Source: Thalassia testudinum
Taxonomy: Eukaryota > Streptophyta > Magnoliopsida > Alismatales > Hydrocharitaceae
NCBI GenBank assembly: GCA_037157565.1
Contig: JAZHRO010000050.1
Location: 44,960,001-45,024,000 of the forward strand
Reading direction: 5' to 3'
DNA length: 64,000 nt
Of the stretch, positions 10,521-21,948 are shown in pieces. Numbering within the stretch: position 1 is the first letter of the stretch; every line of letters starts with the position of its first letter. A program made the translations under genes and the position numbers. The notes below the pieces were generated by a model. That model searched no databases and was not told the DNA's origin. It saw only the letters and a program-made list of their open reading frames with translations.

Positions 10521-11920
10521 TGTACGACTAAAAGGCACAAGCACACTAGAAGGGGGATGAATAGTGTGGTAAACAAAAATTATCCAAATAAGGCAAACCA
10601 TAAAATATAACACCAGATGTATAGTGGTTCCCCTTACTTGGGTACTCCACTACCTAAGTCTCCCGACTTAGGATTTTTAACCCGATTCCCTCAACCTGGA
10701 GGGAATCAATTTACTATAAATGGAGGTAATTACTAGGTTACCTCAACCCAATTACAAGATTAAATAAGAATAGAAAGATACAGGTGTAAGCAAGAAACAA
10801 TATAGCTTACAACTAAGTTCTTAAGTCTCCAACAAGGATTTGCTTAATAGAAAGTTTATATACTAATCTAGTGAAAAATACTAAAGCAAAAAAAGATGAT
10901 TTTACGGTGAAGAATGAATTTGCCAGAAAAGACTTGTTGCAAAGAGTGAATCTCCTTGAAGAGAATGCAACAAATCAACCAGCCTTGCAGCTAGAATTGA
11001 GAAATATGGAATTATGAGCAAGGAGATTTTTTAAGCTTGTGTTGTGTGCAAATGACACACACAAGGCGTTTATATATGCCACTAAACACCTTCCCTACGA
11101 TTACTAGCCATTAGGGGCAAAATGGGAAGATTAGAGATAGGTTTAATTGCAAAATAGCCGTTCAGATTAGACTCAATAGTTAGTTGGCACCAGTACTAAA
11201 GCTGTGGTACCGGTACTGACTACTCACAGTTAACCAGCAGTCAGCCCAACAAAGCTTGGGTACCGGTACTAAGTGCTTACAATTGAGTACCAACTAAGTC
11301 ACTAGGTACCAGTACTCATGATGAGTACTGGTACTTGTGACTCACAGATTCGGGTCATGATACAAACTGTGACCTACTTGTACCGGTACTGGTGATTAAT
11401 ACCGATACTTGTAAGGTCTGGGCACTATCCAAGACTTCAAACTGTGAGTACCTGGTATCGGTACTCTTCATGAGTATAGGTACTTGTTGTTCACAGTTTG
11501 GGACTAGGACCCAAACCTGTGCCTAGCAGGTACTGGTACCGGTGAAAAGTACTGATACTTGCAACAAGTACCTTGAATAAGACTTGTTCATCAATCTAAG
11601 TGATAATTGAACGCAAATGTTTGATCAATATGACAAGGAAACAATATTAGTTTTTCATACGAATAATAGAATGGGAGTATGATTCTTAATTATCTCTATT
11701 TTGATTTTAACTCCTAGATCATTTTTCTTGTTAGGAGACATAAAAAATCTAGATTACAAGAACAATACCAAATCAGTCTTCATTCTTCATGCCATCACCA
11801 TTTCTTTCATAATTCCTAAATTCTATGTTGTCCTATAAATGACACTTCATAAACTCATTAGATTTAAAACAGTTTTGTTAACACCAAAACATAAAGGAGA
11901 AGTGGAACTAGGTTCCAACA
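10521..11920 (-). repeat. 3' LTR of the Sirevirus
   Basis: The LTR is 1400 bp and pairs with 24634-26036. On the minus strand it starts TGTTGGAACCTAGTTCCAC, with a 6-bp inverted repeat (TGGAAC/GTTCCA) three bases in. It has a TATA-like GGCATATATAAACG (11066-11079) downstream of an array of GTACCGGTAC-like palindromes (11187-11570). Confidence 0.9.
11187..11570 (-). promoter_or_regulatory. GTACCGGTAC-like palindrome array in 3' LTR U3
   Basis: About eleven copies or variants occur in 380 bp. Intact or nearly intact CG-centred words lie at 11206-11217, 11259-11270 and 11380-11390. CA- or TG-centred variants lie at 11187, 11305, 11323 and 11529. Short inverted words (CAAACTGTGA, TCACAGTTTG) are interspersed. 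The array sits upstream of the TATA box in the direction of transcription. Confidence 0.7.
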
Positions 11921-11936
11921 ATCTCTCCCTTTTTGG
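11921..11936 (-). other. Polypurine tract of the Sirevirus
   Basis: The minus strand reads CAAAAAGGGAGAGAT directly before the 3' LTR, the expected site for plus-strand priming. Confidence 0.8.
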
Positions 11937-12362
11937 TGTTGACAAAATAATAGAAATACCCATATTTAAAATAATAAAAACCTCATAAGAGAAGGAATAC
12001 AAAAAACTCCGCTAGGAGTGAAACCTCCCCCTCAAACTAAGCTTCCTTATTTTAAATACAATGTATTTTCATTTCTCCCCCTTTTTGTCAATCAAACAAA
12101 AAAAATATAATCAAATGCATAGACAATGACCAAACATGAGAAAAGATTGTAGAGAAACAAAATGATTAAAATTCATAACAAGAAAAGTCATAACAACCAT
12201 AATTAAAGTCATACATCATAAAGAGCATGAAGTCAAACAAGAACATATTGAAAAGTCATAACAACCAAGGAAACATATTCAAATGTTTAATACAAGAAAA
12301 TGTAGACAAAACTAATTGCAAGGTCATTTTCTAATGTACTTTTGAGAATGTCTTCTACTAGT

Positions 12363-12365
12363 TCA

Positions 12366-12396
<31 letters not shown>

Positions 12397-12467
12397 TCAT
12401 TTTCTTTATCTTCATCATCTTGATCATCATCTTCATCTTCATGTTCACTTTCTGTTGTCAAGCTTTC
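12363..12467 (-). pseudogene. Env-like gene, acidic C-terminal end
   Basis: Reading in frame on the minus strand gives a Glu/Asp-rich tail with seven consecutive Asp, three Gly and a TGA stop at 12363-12365. Removing LTR 12468-15201 and one copy of its imperfect target duplication joins this in frame to the acidic end of the ORF at 15202-15725. It is therefore the displaced C-terminus of the env-like gene. The Asp run is encoded by an uninterrupted GAT repeat. Confidence 0.7.
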
Positions 12468-15201
12468 GTCATGTTTTAAGGAAATACGTTATGGTACAGT
12501 CGACAAATAGCTCTCAAACAAATAAAATTTATAACTCGAAACCAAGAAATGAAGTCCAAGGTCGAACACAGGGAGCAAATGTGGAATTCACATGTTAATC
12601 TTAATCAAAATATAAATGAGCACAGGAAATTAAGCATAGTAATGATATTCAATGAATAATATCTACTCAATTTGATTTTCAATGACAAACATGAGTACTT
12701 CAAGAGTTTGATATGACAAAAAGAATTCTAAGACAAGATAATGATGATTTAGATCACCAATTGTTAGCCTAAGCATATATGCATTAATTACTCAAATATA
12801 TCAAATAAATGAATAGTGGCTTGAACCACTTAAGGTTTAATTCCACATAGGCAAATAACAAGCTAAATTAGCCTCATCAGACATCAGAATATTCCATCAG
12901 ACAACTTAAACATCGCCCTGCTATAATGCTCTTGAGAGCCTTCTTTTCTTCAGCTTCTACTTTCCTTCCTTTCCTTCTCTTCTTCTTTTGCTTTAGACCT
13001 TCTCATCTCAAGCCTTCTCCATCTTCTTCTTCTTTCCTTCTTCTTTCAGAGAGCACAAGGGCTCTCTCTCATGGCTAGGTGTTGGACAGGGTTAACATTA
13101 GAGAGAAAAACCTCCCCCTCCTCGCTCTCTCTCTCTTTCCTTCCTCTTCTCTCTTAGATAACCGGTCAGCCAATCGGGTATTCAGGTTTTAGTAGTATCA
13201 GGTCCAGGCCTACATGCATGCTGTCACAGGCGAGGAGTAAGGTGCAGGCGGGTTAGCGGGTAAGTGGGATAAGGGGACCCAACCCCTGTGTTCTTGGGCG
13301 AGAAGCCTAAGACACAAATTCCTTTTATGTGTATGTGAGTGCTCTTCTCCCACCGATGTCAGACTATCCCCACTCTTCCTCTTTGCGTGTAGCTACCGGA
13401 TGAAGCCTCGTCCACTTAACGTAGTAGCTAAGGTTGCAGCTTTCAATTGAGGACCTGGAGTGGATCCTGGGACTTAGCTACATCAATTGGGAGTAGCATC
13501 AGGTTGTCTCGACACTAGAGGAGCTCAGTCGTGGTCGGAGATGGTGGCTACGATGGCAAACAGCAACGGACACCTGAAACAAGCTTACGGGCTTGAAAGC
13601 CCCAATTAAATAGCACCTTAGCTTCACTGAAGTACGGCGAAGATGATGGTGCGTGTTTCATGGAGGATGGTGGCATGTAAAGGCCAGATGGTGACAGAGA
13701 TGAAGGTGCGAAGGTGGCTTGGTCGACGAGCCGTGTGAGTAGGTGATTGATGAAATTAAGAGAGGGGTTTTGTGCGCGGAGGGATGGCGATGCTTGCGGA
13801 GGTGGAATCGTGGTGTTTGGTGGTCTATGGCAAGCTCGTGACCTCGCCAGAGCTTGGCCGGAGTGAGAGAAGACGGAGGGGGAGGCATGTGATCTTGGGT
13901 CGAAATTAGAGTCTAAGGAGGGGAATTTGAAGTAGAGAGGAAGAAAGAGCTAAAGGAGCTAATTTTAGCGGACGAAGGAGGTAGGGTGGCGTCGGCTGTG
14001 GTTGGCCAGTGTCGCGGACAAAGCTTGCTCCAGTGAGGTGAACAGCGGTGAGGAAAGGGGAAAACAACCTTCACTGTGGCTGACAAGGTGAGGAGGAAGA
14101 TGAGGAAGAGGATGGGTAGGTAAATTTGGTCGTTGGCCATCCGTAGGAAGATGAGGAAGGAGGCCGCCGGAGCTAAGATTGAGCTTGGCTGGAGATGGAG
14201 CAAGAAGGGGTATTTGGCCTCAAAACCTTGCTAAAGAGGACGATTTGTTCTCAAGGGGTCTTTTATAGGGTTTAGGGAGGCATTCCAAGCATAGAATCTT
14301 GGAAGCTTCGCACACGAGGGATACCTGAACCTTTGAAAGGTTTGCATGAGAGATTGGGAAAGACTTGGGGTCTAAGGCCGGATTCATTTGGAAGAGAATT
14401 CCTCAAGGAATCTCTGGTTCAATTTTGGGACAGATTGATTGAGAATTGAGCAAGAAATCCTTGCTCAAATCTTAATGGTGGAGCTTCTATTCACCCCAAT
14501 GGTGGAAGGGACCTACTTGCAAAGACAATTAGAAACTTAGGGACCTATTCACAAGAATTTCAAAAGCTAGGGGCTGGTGTGAGATAGAAAAGAGTCTGAC
14601 TAGACTAAAATGCAAACTAGGTCAAGATGGTCTCTAATTGGGCCCAAATTTTGGTACAAACATAATTTAGACTCAAGGAAATGATGGTGAAGTCAGATTT
14701 TGGTTTTGACCAAGTTTGACTAGGTAATTTACGTAGAAACCCAAATTAGGGTAACTTCCTATTTGTGACTCTATTTTAGGTCAAAAAGGGTTCCAATGGT
14801 CAAATCAAGGATACCAAACCTTATAGAATATCTTTCTATGAACTTTAGAAGGTTTAGGTGAATTTTATCTTGACCCGAACCTCTATTATTTAAGTGGGTC
14901 TGAAATTAGGGTTTCAGGTGTCCGCAAATTCTCGAAATACGTGAAATACCTGTTTCTGTCTAGATGAACCCTCTTGTTAGTCATTAATGCTCATTAGACC
15001 TTCATTTAACCCCTAGAAACTCCCATGATTACTATGGATTTAGGATTTGATGTTAAAACTACAGATTTACCCTTGATTTAATGTATACTTCTCAAAAAGG
15101 ATATGCAATGAATTATTACCCTCGAGCAGTCATGTAGGAGTAGTTGTTAATAGATTTTGACTAATTAAAGCTAGTTATGGATGATGATGACGTTATCATC
15201 A
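12468..15201 (-). repeat. Gypsy LTR (TGATGAT family) inserted in the env-like gene
   Basis: The minus strand begins at 15201 with TGATGATAACGTCATCATCA. It contains CCCTATAAAAGACC (TATA box, 14256-14270), a GC-rich leader and a tail resembling that of LTR 17364-20318 (GCTCCCTGTGTTCGACCT). It has one LTR and no internal region, so it is most simply a solo LTR. Flanking bases are CTTTT on the right and CTTTC on the left, an imperfect target duplication. The last four bases next to the left copy are not explained. ORFs at 13658-14203 are leader sequence and look non-coding. Confidence 0.7.
14256..14270 (-). promoter_or_regulatory. TATA box of the LTR inserted in the env-like gene
   Basis: The minus strand reads CCCTATAAAAGACC in the same LTR context as 41251-41260 of LTR A. 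Confidence 0.55.
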
Positions 15202-16468
15202 CTTTTAGCATAAGAAATCTCTTCATCTTTATTGTCTTCTTCCTCTTCAACATCATGAAGAATAGGTTCTTCCGCCATTAGAGAGGAAACATCAGATGGG
15301 TTTTGAAAATGCTTCTGCAGTCTCTCACTGTATTCTTTGGGTGCTTTTGGTTGAGTACGCTTCCTTTTCTTAGGATGTTGAGTGGAAGAAGCAAAATGAG
15401 AAGACTCAACGGAAAGTGAAAGATCATGGAACTTACGTTTCATGTGACAGAAAGCAAAGTTGAGGTTCGAAAGATTTTGACCAATATAATTAAAAGTATT
15501 AATCATATTGGGATCAATTCCAAGCACATGAGACAAATTGACCCAAGGCATTTCAGCTTCTGGATATGGATAAGTTATGGGAACAAATGCTGAGGATGAG
15601 TCAGGAGCTGGATGAGAAGATTGAGTGTTTGGATCAACTTGATCCTCTTCATCATCACTAGATGATTCCTCTCTAGCAGGTTTTACTCCCATTTTCCAAA
15701 GAGTGGACCACTTGAAGTAGACCACTTTTTAAGCGGAGTAAAGTTAGAGAGATTAATTTTACTCCTAATAAGAATGTGAGATACAAGAATATCAAGAGGA
15801 AGAGCTGAAGCACAGTAATAAGGTCTTAAGAAGTGGATAAATACCATGTTCCAATTAATAGGGAAACTTGTTAAAATAGAATAGATTAAGGGTAAAATAT
15901 CTATAGGGATCTTATGGAGTCCCGAGTATTTGGCCCTTACATTCCATGCTAAAATTCTGAATAGAACTCTAGCAAATAAGGTCATGTTTGGGGCAACCAA
16001 GGCTTTGCCCTAATAGTTAGAGAGCAAGAGTGTTTCACAAATTTTTGAAGTAGTGAATTTCTCCTTAAGAGTATTGAAAGCACGACCTTCATTAGGGTAT
16101 TGTGTTATGGTGGATAGGAATTTGGGTGTAATAGTTATTTTTTGACCAAAAATGTTTGAAGTTAAGACATGATGACCTCGATTGTCGTGTTCTTGGAGAT
16201 TCACAAAAAATAGACAATCAATGTCAGGATAAACTCTAAGAACATCTGCAAAAAATGACTCATCAAAGAAATGCATGAGGTTTTGTTCAGATAGATGAGT
16301 AGTGAAGTTAAAGAGATGTAATGTAAAGTCTTTCCACTCAACAGGCCTACAATGATAAAGCTTACAACCCTTATACCAATAAAACTTTGACTTGGCATCC
16401 TCATTAATGCAAAATTTGTGAAATACATCTTGAGGTGCCTTTCCCTTACTCTTAGATTTAGGTGTCAT
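15202..16468 (-). pseudogene. Env-like (third) ORF of the Sirevirus
   Basis: The minus-strand ATG is at 16468. The first 152 codons end at a TAG (16010-16012). The same frame continues to about 15700, where a frameshift leads into a second frame ending in a Ser/Asp/Glu-rich tail cut by the LTR at 15201. The region around residues 60-260 resembles the putative plant transposon protein domain that often accompanies retroelements (PF20167-like by memory, not searched). Sireviruses are known to carry an env-like ORF after pol. I see no convincing signal peptide, and a coiled coil was not assessed. Position after RNase H and the basic PKKRKRTQPK stretch before the acidic tail would also fit a nucleic-acid-binding or nuclear protein. 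Confidence 0.7.
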
Positions 16469-16966
16469 CTGTAAACATGCAACAAATAGAGTAGGAGAAA
16501 CAATGAGAAAATCATAATATTTCCTTTCATGTGTGCATACAAAAACACACTTAAGCCTGTATGTACCGGTATTGGTGATTAGTACCAGTACTGGTTGGTT
16601 CCAGTTCCAACTAGAAAATCGAGTTAGTACCGATATTGATCATTAGTACCGGTACCTACTATGAAAAGTAGGCTCTACTGCACCTAGCAAGTACTAGTAC
16701 CGATGATGGGTACCGGTACCATCTGGTACCCGATGTGAAATACAATGCAATAGTAAGAGTGATTTAGGGAAAGTGACAAATAAGATGTAAAATGAACCAT
16801 GTTATCAAGATCTACTTAGGGAATGAGAGAATACCTAGAGTAGAGACTTGGAGGAGATCCTTCTTCTCTTTGGCTAGGGTTTGGAGAGGATCTTGAAGAG
16901 AATGGGAACTAGGTTTTGAGAGAACAAAATGAGGCAAGTGTTTGCACTTGACTTCTTTTATAAGGG
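16469..16966 (-). promoter_or_regulatory. Putative promoter, leader exon and intron of the env-like gene
   Basis: On the minus strand CCCTTATAAAAG (16955-16966) is a good TATA box. A CT-rich leader of about 90 bases follows, then ACTCTAG|GTATTC, a plausible splice donor (GT at 16834-16833). A 366-bp stretch ends in a pyrimidine-rich run and TTTACAG directly before the ATG (AG at 16470-16469). This suggests a separate env transcript with an intron in its 5' leader. The intron holds GTACCGGTAC-type palindromes (16563-16735), including a unit of about 30 bp shared with the LTR. All calls are from motif reading only. Confidence 0.5.
16563..16735 (-). promoter_or_regulatory. GTACCGGTAC-like palindrome array before the env-like ORF
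   Basis: Words such as GTACCGGTAT, GTACCAGTAC, GTACCGGTAC and GTACTAGTAC recur here. The unit at 16563-16592 matches LTR units at 11380-11409 and 25498-25528 in order and spacing. Confidence 0.65.
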
Positions 16967-17119
16967 GTGGGTCATGTGCTAGTCACATGACCACTTAAGT
17001 GGTTGAAAAAAAATCAATGAAGAACTTAGGTATTGAAAAAATAATGTAATCAATATCCTAAGTTAAGCAACCATATTTCAAACAACACCCTGATATTTCC
17101 AGAAATATGAAAATATTAC

Positions 17120-17358
17120 AGTATACCCCTTTTAACAAAAGTGGGTAAATTGCAGTTAGGCCCTTGAATTACATTGCCTCTAAGAAAATGATGTCATACA
17201 TCTATGTGTTTCGTACGTGAATGATGTACTAGATTTTTAGATAAATTAATTACGCTTGTACTATTACATAGAATTTTGGATTGCGCAAAAGATAATCCGA
17301 AATTGGACAAAGCCTGTCTCATCCAAATGACCTGAGAGCAAGCAAGTGAAGCAGCAAT
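17120..17358 (-). pseudogene. Sirevirus RNase H, C-terminal half
   Basis: The minus strand translates to copia RNase H sequence (YIAASLACSQVIWMRQAL, then INLSKN and HSRTKHID), ending in the HHFLR region. It continues the RNase H frame that breaks off at 20363 on the far side of the LTR insertion. ATATT (17359-17363) is the left target duplication of that insertion. At least one stop codon is present near HID. Confidence 0.8.
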
Positions 17359-19496
17359 ATATTTGATGATAACATCATCATGAGCCCTAACTATCTCATT
17401 TTAACCTAAGAAAGAGAATAAAAGCTCCTACATAACCTAGAGAAGGGCCTAATTCAAGGAAGAACTATTCTGAGAAGAAAACATGAAACAAAGGGTAAAA
17501 CTATAATTTTACCATTGTAGTACATCAATAGGATTTCTCAGGGGCTAAACATAATTCAAATGGTCTTAATAAGATAAAAAGTGGGTTGGTTCAGTTAGAA
17601 ATGCGTTCATGTGCAATCTAAGAATTAAATGACATCTTGTAACCCTAAAACAAACACACTTAATTCAACAAGGTTTTGGTCAGGATAAAAATCAATTAAA
17701 CCCTCTAAAATTCATGGAAAAATATCCCCTAGGGTTTAGAACCTTCAAATTGGCCTTTGGAACCTATTTTGACCTCAGTAGGGGTCTTAGCTAAATATTT
17801 GACTTAATTTGGGTTTTTGTGTAAAATATCCAATCAAACGTGGTCAAACCTAAAATCTAACTTCACCATTGGATTCCTTAGGTCTAAATTATGTTTTCTT
17901 CCAAAATTTAGACCTAAGGGGAGGTCACCTTGACCTACTTTGCAAATTCAGTCCACCAAATTACATTTTGAACCCTAGCTTTTGAAAACTATTGCGCAGG
18001 CCCCCTATCTTCCTCGCCACTCCTTGCAATCAGGTCCCTCTGCCATTAAAGCGGAGGAATCCTACTCTGGCAAGGATCCAAGGAGGATTTCTCCCTGATT
18101 CCTCAGAGATCTCCCCATAGATTGGGAAGGGAGATTCTCTTAGGAATTCCCTTCCATCTAAACGCAACTCCATGATCTAATTTGCACCCAATCTCTCGTG
18201 CGAATGCACGAGAGATATGGGTATCTCCCACATTCCTTCTTCGGTGAGGATTCTTGCGCTTGGAAGCTTGCATTCCAACCACAAGAGCCTCTGCTAGCAC
18301 CTATACCCTCATCTCCGGCCACACAAAATCAGCTTGGCTTGGCTGGAGAACCACCTCCAATTTCTTCCCTTCTCCTCCGGCCAAGTGTCCAGTAGGCTCC
18401 AGCGACCTCTCCTCCTCCTTCTCGTTGCTCTGCCACAATACCAGTGGCAGAGACGTCTTCACCTCCTTCCTCCACGTCGAGCCATACCTGCGCGTGCACC
18501 TCCAGCCCCTTTGTCGTCGCCGTTCTCCCTCCACTGGAAGCTTTCTTCTCCGACGGCGGTAGGTACGGCCAGCCGCCTTCCTATCCCCGTTCATCTACCT
18601 AGTTAGGTTATAACTCTTCCTCTTCCTCTTCTCTTTATTTCCCATATCTTTATTTCTATTTTTATCCCCTTGGCGGTGCAGACCACCTCCGGCCGACTAC
18701 TGACGAGGCGCAACCGTCGCTCCATCCCTCCACACGCCTCGCCAGACCCCTCAAAACCTTTGTCATCACCCACTGATCATCTCCCGTCCCATCACTGACC
18801 ACCAACACCTCCACACTCGCCCACCAAACACATGCACTTCCACGGCCACAAAGCGACCTAGGCACGCACGCCTAGGCTGCCTTGCGGCCAGCCACCCACC
18901 GCATCACCTTCATCGTGACACGGCGAAGTTCCACAAGTATTTTGATAGGGCCGCAAGGCTGTATCCGTGAAGTGCAGGTCCAACCCTATTCCTCCATTGA
19001 AGCAGACGTGAAGGAGCTTGCTAGCTCACTCTAGGTCACACTGCTCCATGCTTAGGCATCCCAGGTGCACGGAATTAGACCACGAATCTTTCTCACCTGG
19101 CAATCAGAGGCTTCAGCAACTGCAGCTGCGTCAATTGGACGGACATTCCTCCTGCGGGCACGCGAAAAAGCGGGTGGGACTTTTAGTCCCACCTTGAAAA
19201 CCTAGGAGTGCGGTGCATGCTATAAGTTGATTTTGTGTTTCTTGTTGGTTGCCTCAAGTATACGGGGTGAGGTCCCCTCACCCATGCTCACCCGCCTCGT
19301 CCACAACCCATGCCTCTGCGGACCTGGCTGACCGACCCGTTTAACCCTGCACTCCTCGCGTAGCACCAACGTCGGTGCGCCTAGACCTGGGTGTAAGTAA
19401 CCTGACCCGATTACCCGGCTGGCTCTGGGAGAGAGAACCCAAGAGAGAAATAGAGAGAGTGTACGCGAGGAGGGTAGGGTAGGTTTTGCACTCTCG

Positions 19497-20045
19497 TGTG
19501 TGCAGGAAGAGGAAGAAGCTGAGGAAGCTAAGGCAAGCAAAGGGCTGAAGTGCTGAGAAGCTAAGGTAGGAAGGAGAAGGAAGAGAAGGCTGAATCCAAG
19601 AAGGAAAAGAAGAGGAAGCTGTGGCTATGGTAGAAGCAAGGCAAAGATAAAGGAAGAAGGAAGCAAGGAAGAAGGCATAGCCAAGCCAGAGAAGGAAAGG
19701 AAGAAGGCACTATAGCAAAGAAACTAAGGAAGAAAAGGCAAGGGTCGAGAAAGCAAAGGCAAAGAAAGAAGAACCAAGCCAGAGAAGGAAGGAAGAAGGC
19801 ACTGTAGTAGAGAGGGTGCGGTTGAAGAAGAAAGGCAAGGCTAAGGCAGAGGAAAGGAAGAATAAGAAGGAAGAAGAAATCAAGGAAGAAGAGAAATCAA
19901 GAAGACCAAAGTCAGAGAGGAAAGCAAGGCAGAAGAGGAAGACAAAGAAGAGAAAGAGAAACTAAGGTAAGCACGCAAAGGAAAGAAAAGAAGAAAGAGG
20001 AGAACCAAAGAAGAAGAAGAGAAAGAGAAGAGAAGATCAAAAGAA
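19497..20045. repeat. Purine-rich GAAG/AAGG low-complexity tract
   Basis: About 550 bp of plus-strand A and G with GGAAGAAGG-like words lie in the transcribed part of LTR 17364-20318, downstream of its GC-rich leader. It could form a long R-loop or triplex-prone tract. No coding function is seen. Confidence 0.8.
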
Positions 20046-20318
20046 GAATCAAATGTTTTTACCTCTGATTCAATCTCTCTATTTTATTGCTACATTTTTT
20101 AATTCATAAACTCCAGCATTTTATTCTGAATTAGATTTGAAGTAGATTTAAGTGTTCAAATTACATTGATTGAAATTAGTGAATAAATTCCATTTGCTCC
20201 CTGTGTTTGACCTCGAACTCAACATTCGAGTAATAAAACTTCTTATTTGTTTTCAACGCTTAATCGACTGTACTACGACGAGACTTATCCAAAAACCCCG
20301 ATCAAGCGTCTGTTAACA

Positions 20319-20340
20319 TTTTGGCACCGTTGCTGGGGAA
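20319..20340 (+). other. Primer-binding site, tRNA-Asp type (collapsed element)
   Basis: TTTTGGCACCGTTGCTGGGG matches the Athila/Tat tRNA-Asp primer site with two transitions expected from CpG decay. It directly follows the LTR end at 20318. Confidence 0.85.
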
Positions 20341-20362
20341 GATCAAGTGTGTAAACAATATT

Positions 20363-21935
20363 CTACTTCAATCATAGAAAGTGAGACACATGTCTATTTT
20401 TTAGGGAACCATGAAACCAAGGATTCTCCAATAAAATGACAGGCGCCGCTTGTGCTCTTTCGGTCTATCTGACTCCCTGCATAATCTGTATCACAGGATA
20501 ATGAATCTAAGGTCTGTGTTTTAGGATAAAAGAGACCAAGATCTCTTGTGCTATTTAGGTATCTAAATATTCATTTTATTGCTTTTAAAAGAGATTCCTT
20601 GGGTTCGGATTGAAATCTCGCACATAAACATGTAGCAAAAAGAATATCAAGTTTAAAGGTTATAAGGTATAATAGTGAACCTATCATACCTCGGTATTTC
20701 TTTTCATCTACCTTCTTGCCGGATAAATCTTCACCAAGAGAAGTAGATGGAGCAATTGGAGTCTCCTTTCCATTTACTTTTTCAAAGTCAAACTTCTTGA
20801 GAATTTCAAGAACATATTTTGTTTGACTAATGTAGATACTTGTGTCTAATTGTTCGATTTGGAGGCCTAAAAAGAATCTGAGTTCACCCATCATACTCAT
20901 TTCAAACTCAATCTTCATAGTCTCACAAAAATGCTAACACAGGGACTCCTTGATTGATCCAAATATAATATCGTCGACGTATATTTGAACCAACAGGATG
21001 TCATTTCCTTCTTCCCTTACAAAAAGTGTTGAATCAACAACTCCAATTCTATATCTATACTGGAGAAGGAAGGCCTTAAGTCTATCATACCAGGCCCTAG
21101 GAGCCTATTTAAGTCCATATAATGCATTATTGATCTTGAATACATGCTATGGGTGTTCTGGGTCCTCAAACCCGGGAGGCTGATGAACATAAACTTCTTC
21201 CTTAATATATCCACTAAGGAAAGTGCTCTTGACATCCATTTGAAATAACTTGAAGCCTTTTGCACTTTGAAAGGTAAGTAGCAACAGTATGGACTCCAAG
21301 CGAGCAATAGGAGCAAATGTCTCATCAAAGTCAATTCCCTCCTATTGGTTATAACCTTGAGCTACAAGTCTGGCCTTATTCCTAATTACTGAACCAAATT
21401 CATCCAATTTATTTTGGAACACCCACTTGTTTCCAATAATGGAATTACCCTCAGGAGTGGGTACCAAGTCCCATACATTGTTTCTTGTAAATTGGAGTAG
21501 TTCCTCCTGCATAGCTACAACCCATGATTCATTCTTTAATGCCTCATCAACTTTCTTGGGTTTAAGTTGAGAAACAAAGGCATTAAGGACAAAATCATCT
21601 CTAAAATGAGAATGGGTTTTTACACCTTATTTAATATCACCTATAATTTGACCTTGAGGGTGATCCTTGTGGTGTACCCATTCTTTTGGAAGATCTTGTA
21701 CATTTTGTGTATCTTCCATTTTTTATACATCAATGAAGGGGGTATCCTCATCATCATACTCTCTAGATGATTTGGTTATGGTTCTCCTAAAGTTGTTTCA
21801 TCAAATGAAACATGTAGGGATTCTTCTACAACAAAAGTCCTTTTATTAAAGACTCGATAAGCTTTGTTCTTATTGAATAGCCAGTAAAGATGCCTTCATC
21901 ACCTTTAGTATCAAACTTATTAAGTTGATCTTTGG
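20363..21935 (-). pseudogene. Sirevirus reverse transcriptase and RNase H, N-terminal part
   Basis: Minus-strand frames give copia RT: a FAPIARLESI-like start (about 21330), the QMDVKSTFLSG region, YVDDIIFGS (about 20980-20955, catalytic Asp pair intact), then KYVLEILKKF and GSLLYL. RNase H begins with a SDADYAG-like block (DTDYAG, about 20480) and STSGACHFIGESLVSWF, and is cut at 20362 by the LTR. Several stops (for example in the YGLK*APRAWY region near 21105, and after VSWFPKK) break the frame. The linker to integrase (about 21400-21935) is poorly readable. Confidence 0.85.
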
Positions 21936-21948
21936 TGTTTAATAAATA

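Larger units (their letters stand above)
17364..20357 (+). mobile_element. Collapsed gypsy element: one LTR, primer site and 17-nt LTR tail
   Basis: A 2955-bp LTR (17364-20318) starts TGATGATAACATCATCATGA and ends CTGTTAACA. It is followed by a tRNA-Asp-type primer site (20319-20340) and then only GATCAAGTGTGTAAACA (20341-20357), which resembles the LTR's own end (GATCAAGCGTCTGTTAACA). Perfect ATATT duplications flank the whole unit (17359-17363 and 20358-20362). So a full element inserted into the RNase H codons, and later the internal region and nearly all of the 3' LTR were deleted. It is not a standard solo LTR because the primer site remains. Confidence 0.8.

Noticed and set aside
13658..14203. 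Two minus-strand frames that could be small genes
   Set aside because: They straddle the leader of the LTR inserted in the env-like gene and lack domains or codon structure.
18198..18606. Overlapping frames of 65-102 codons on both strands
   Set aside because: They sit in the GC-rich leader of LTR 17364-20318 and are shadows of composition.
20322..20340. Possible tRNA fragment
   Set aside because: It is a primer-binding site complementary to a tRNA end next to an LTR. No tRNA gene fold surrounds it.
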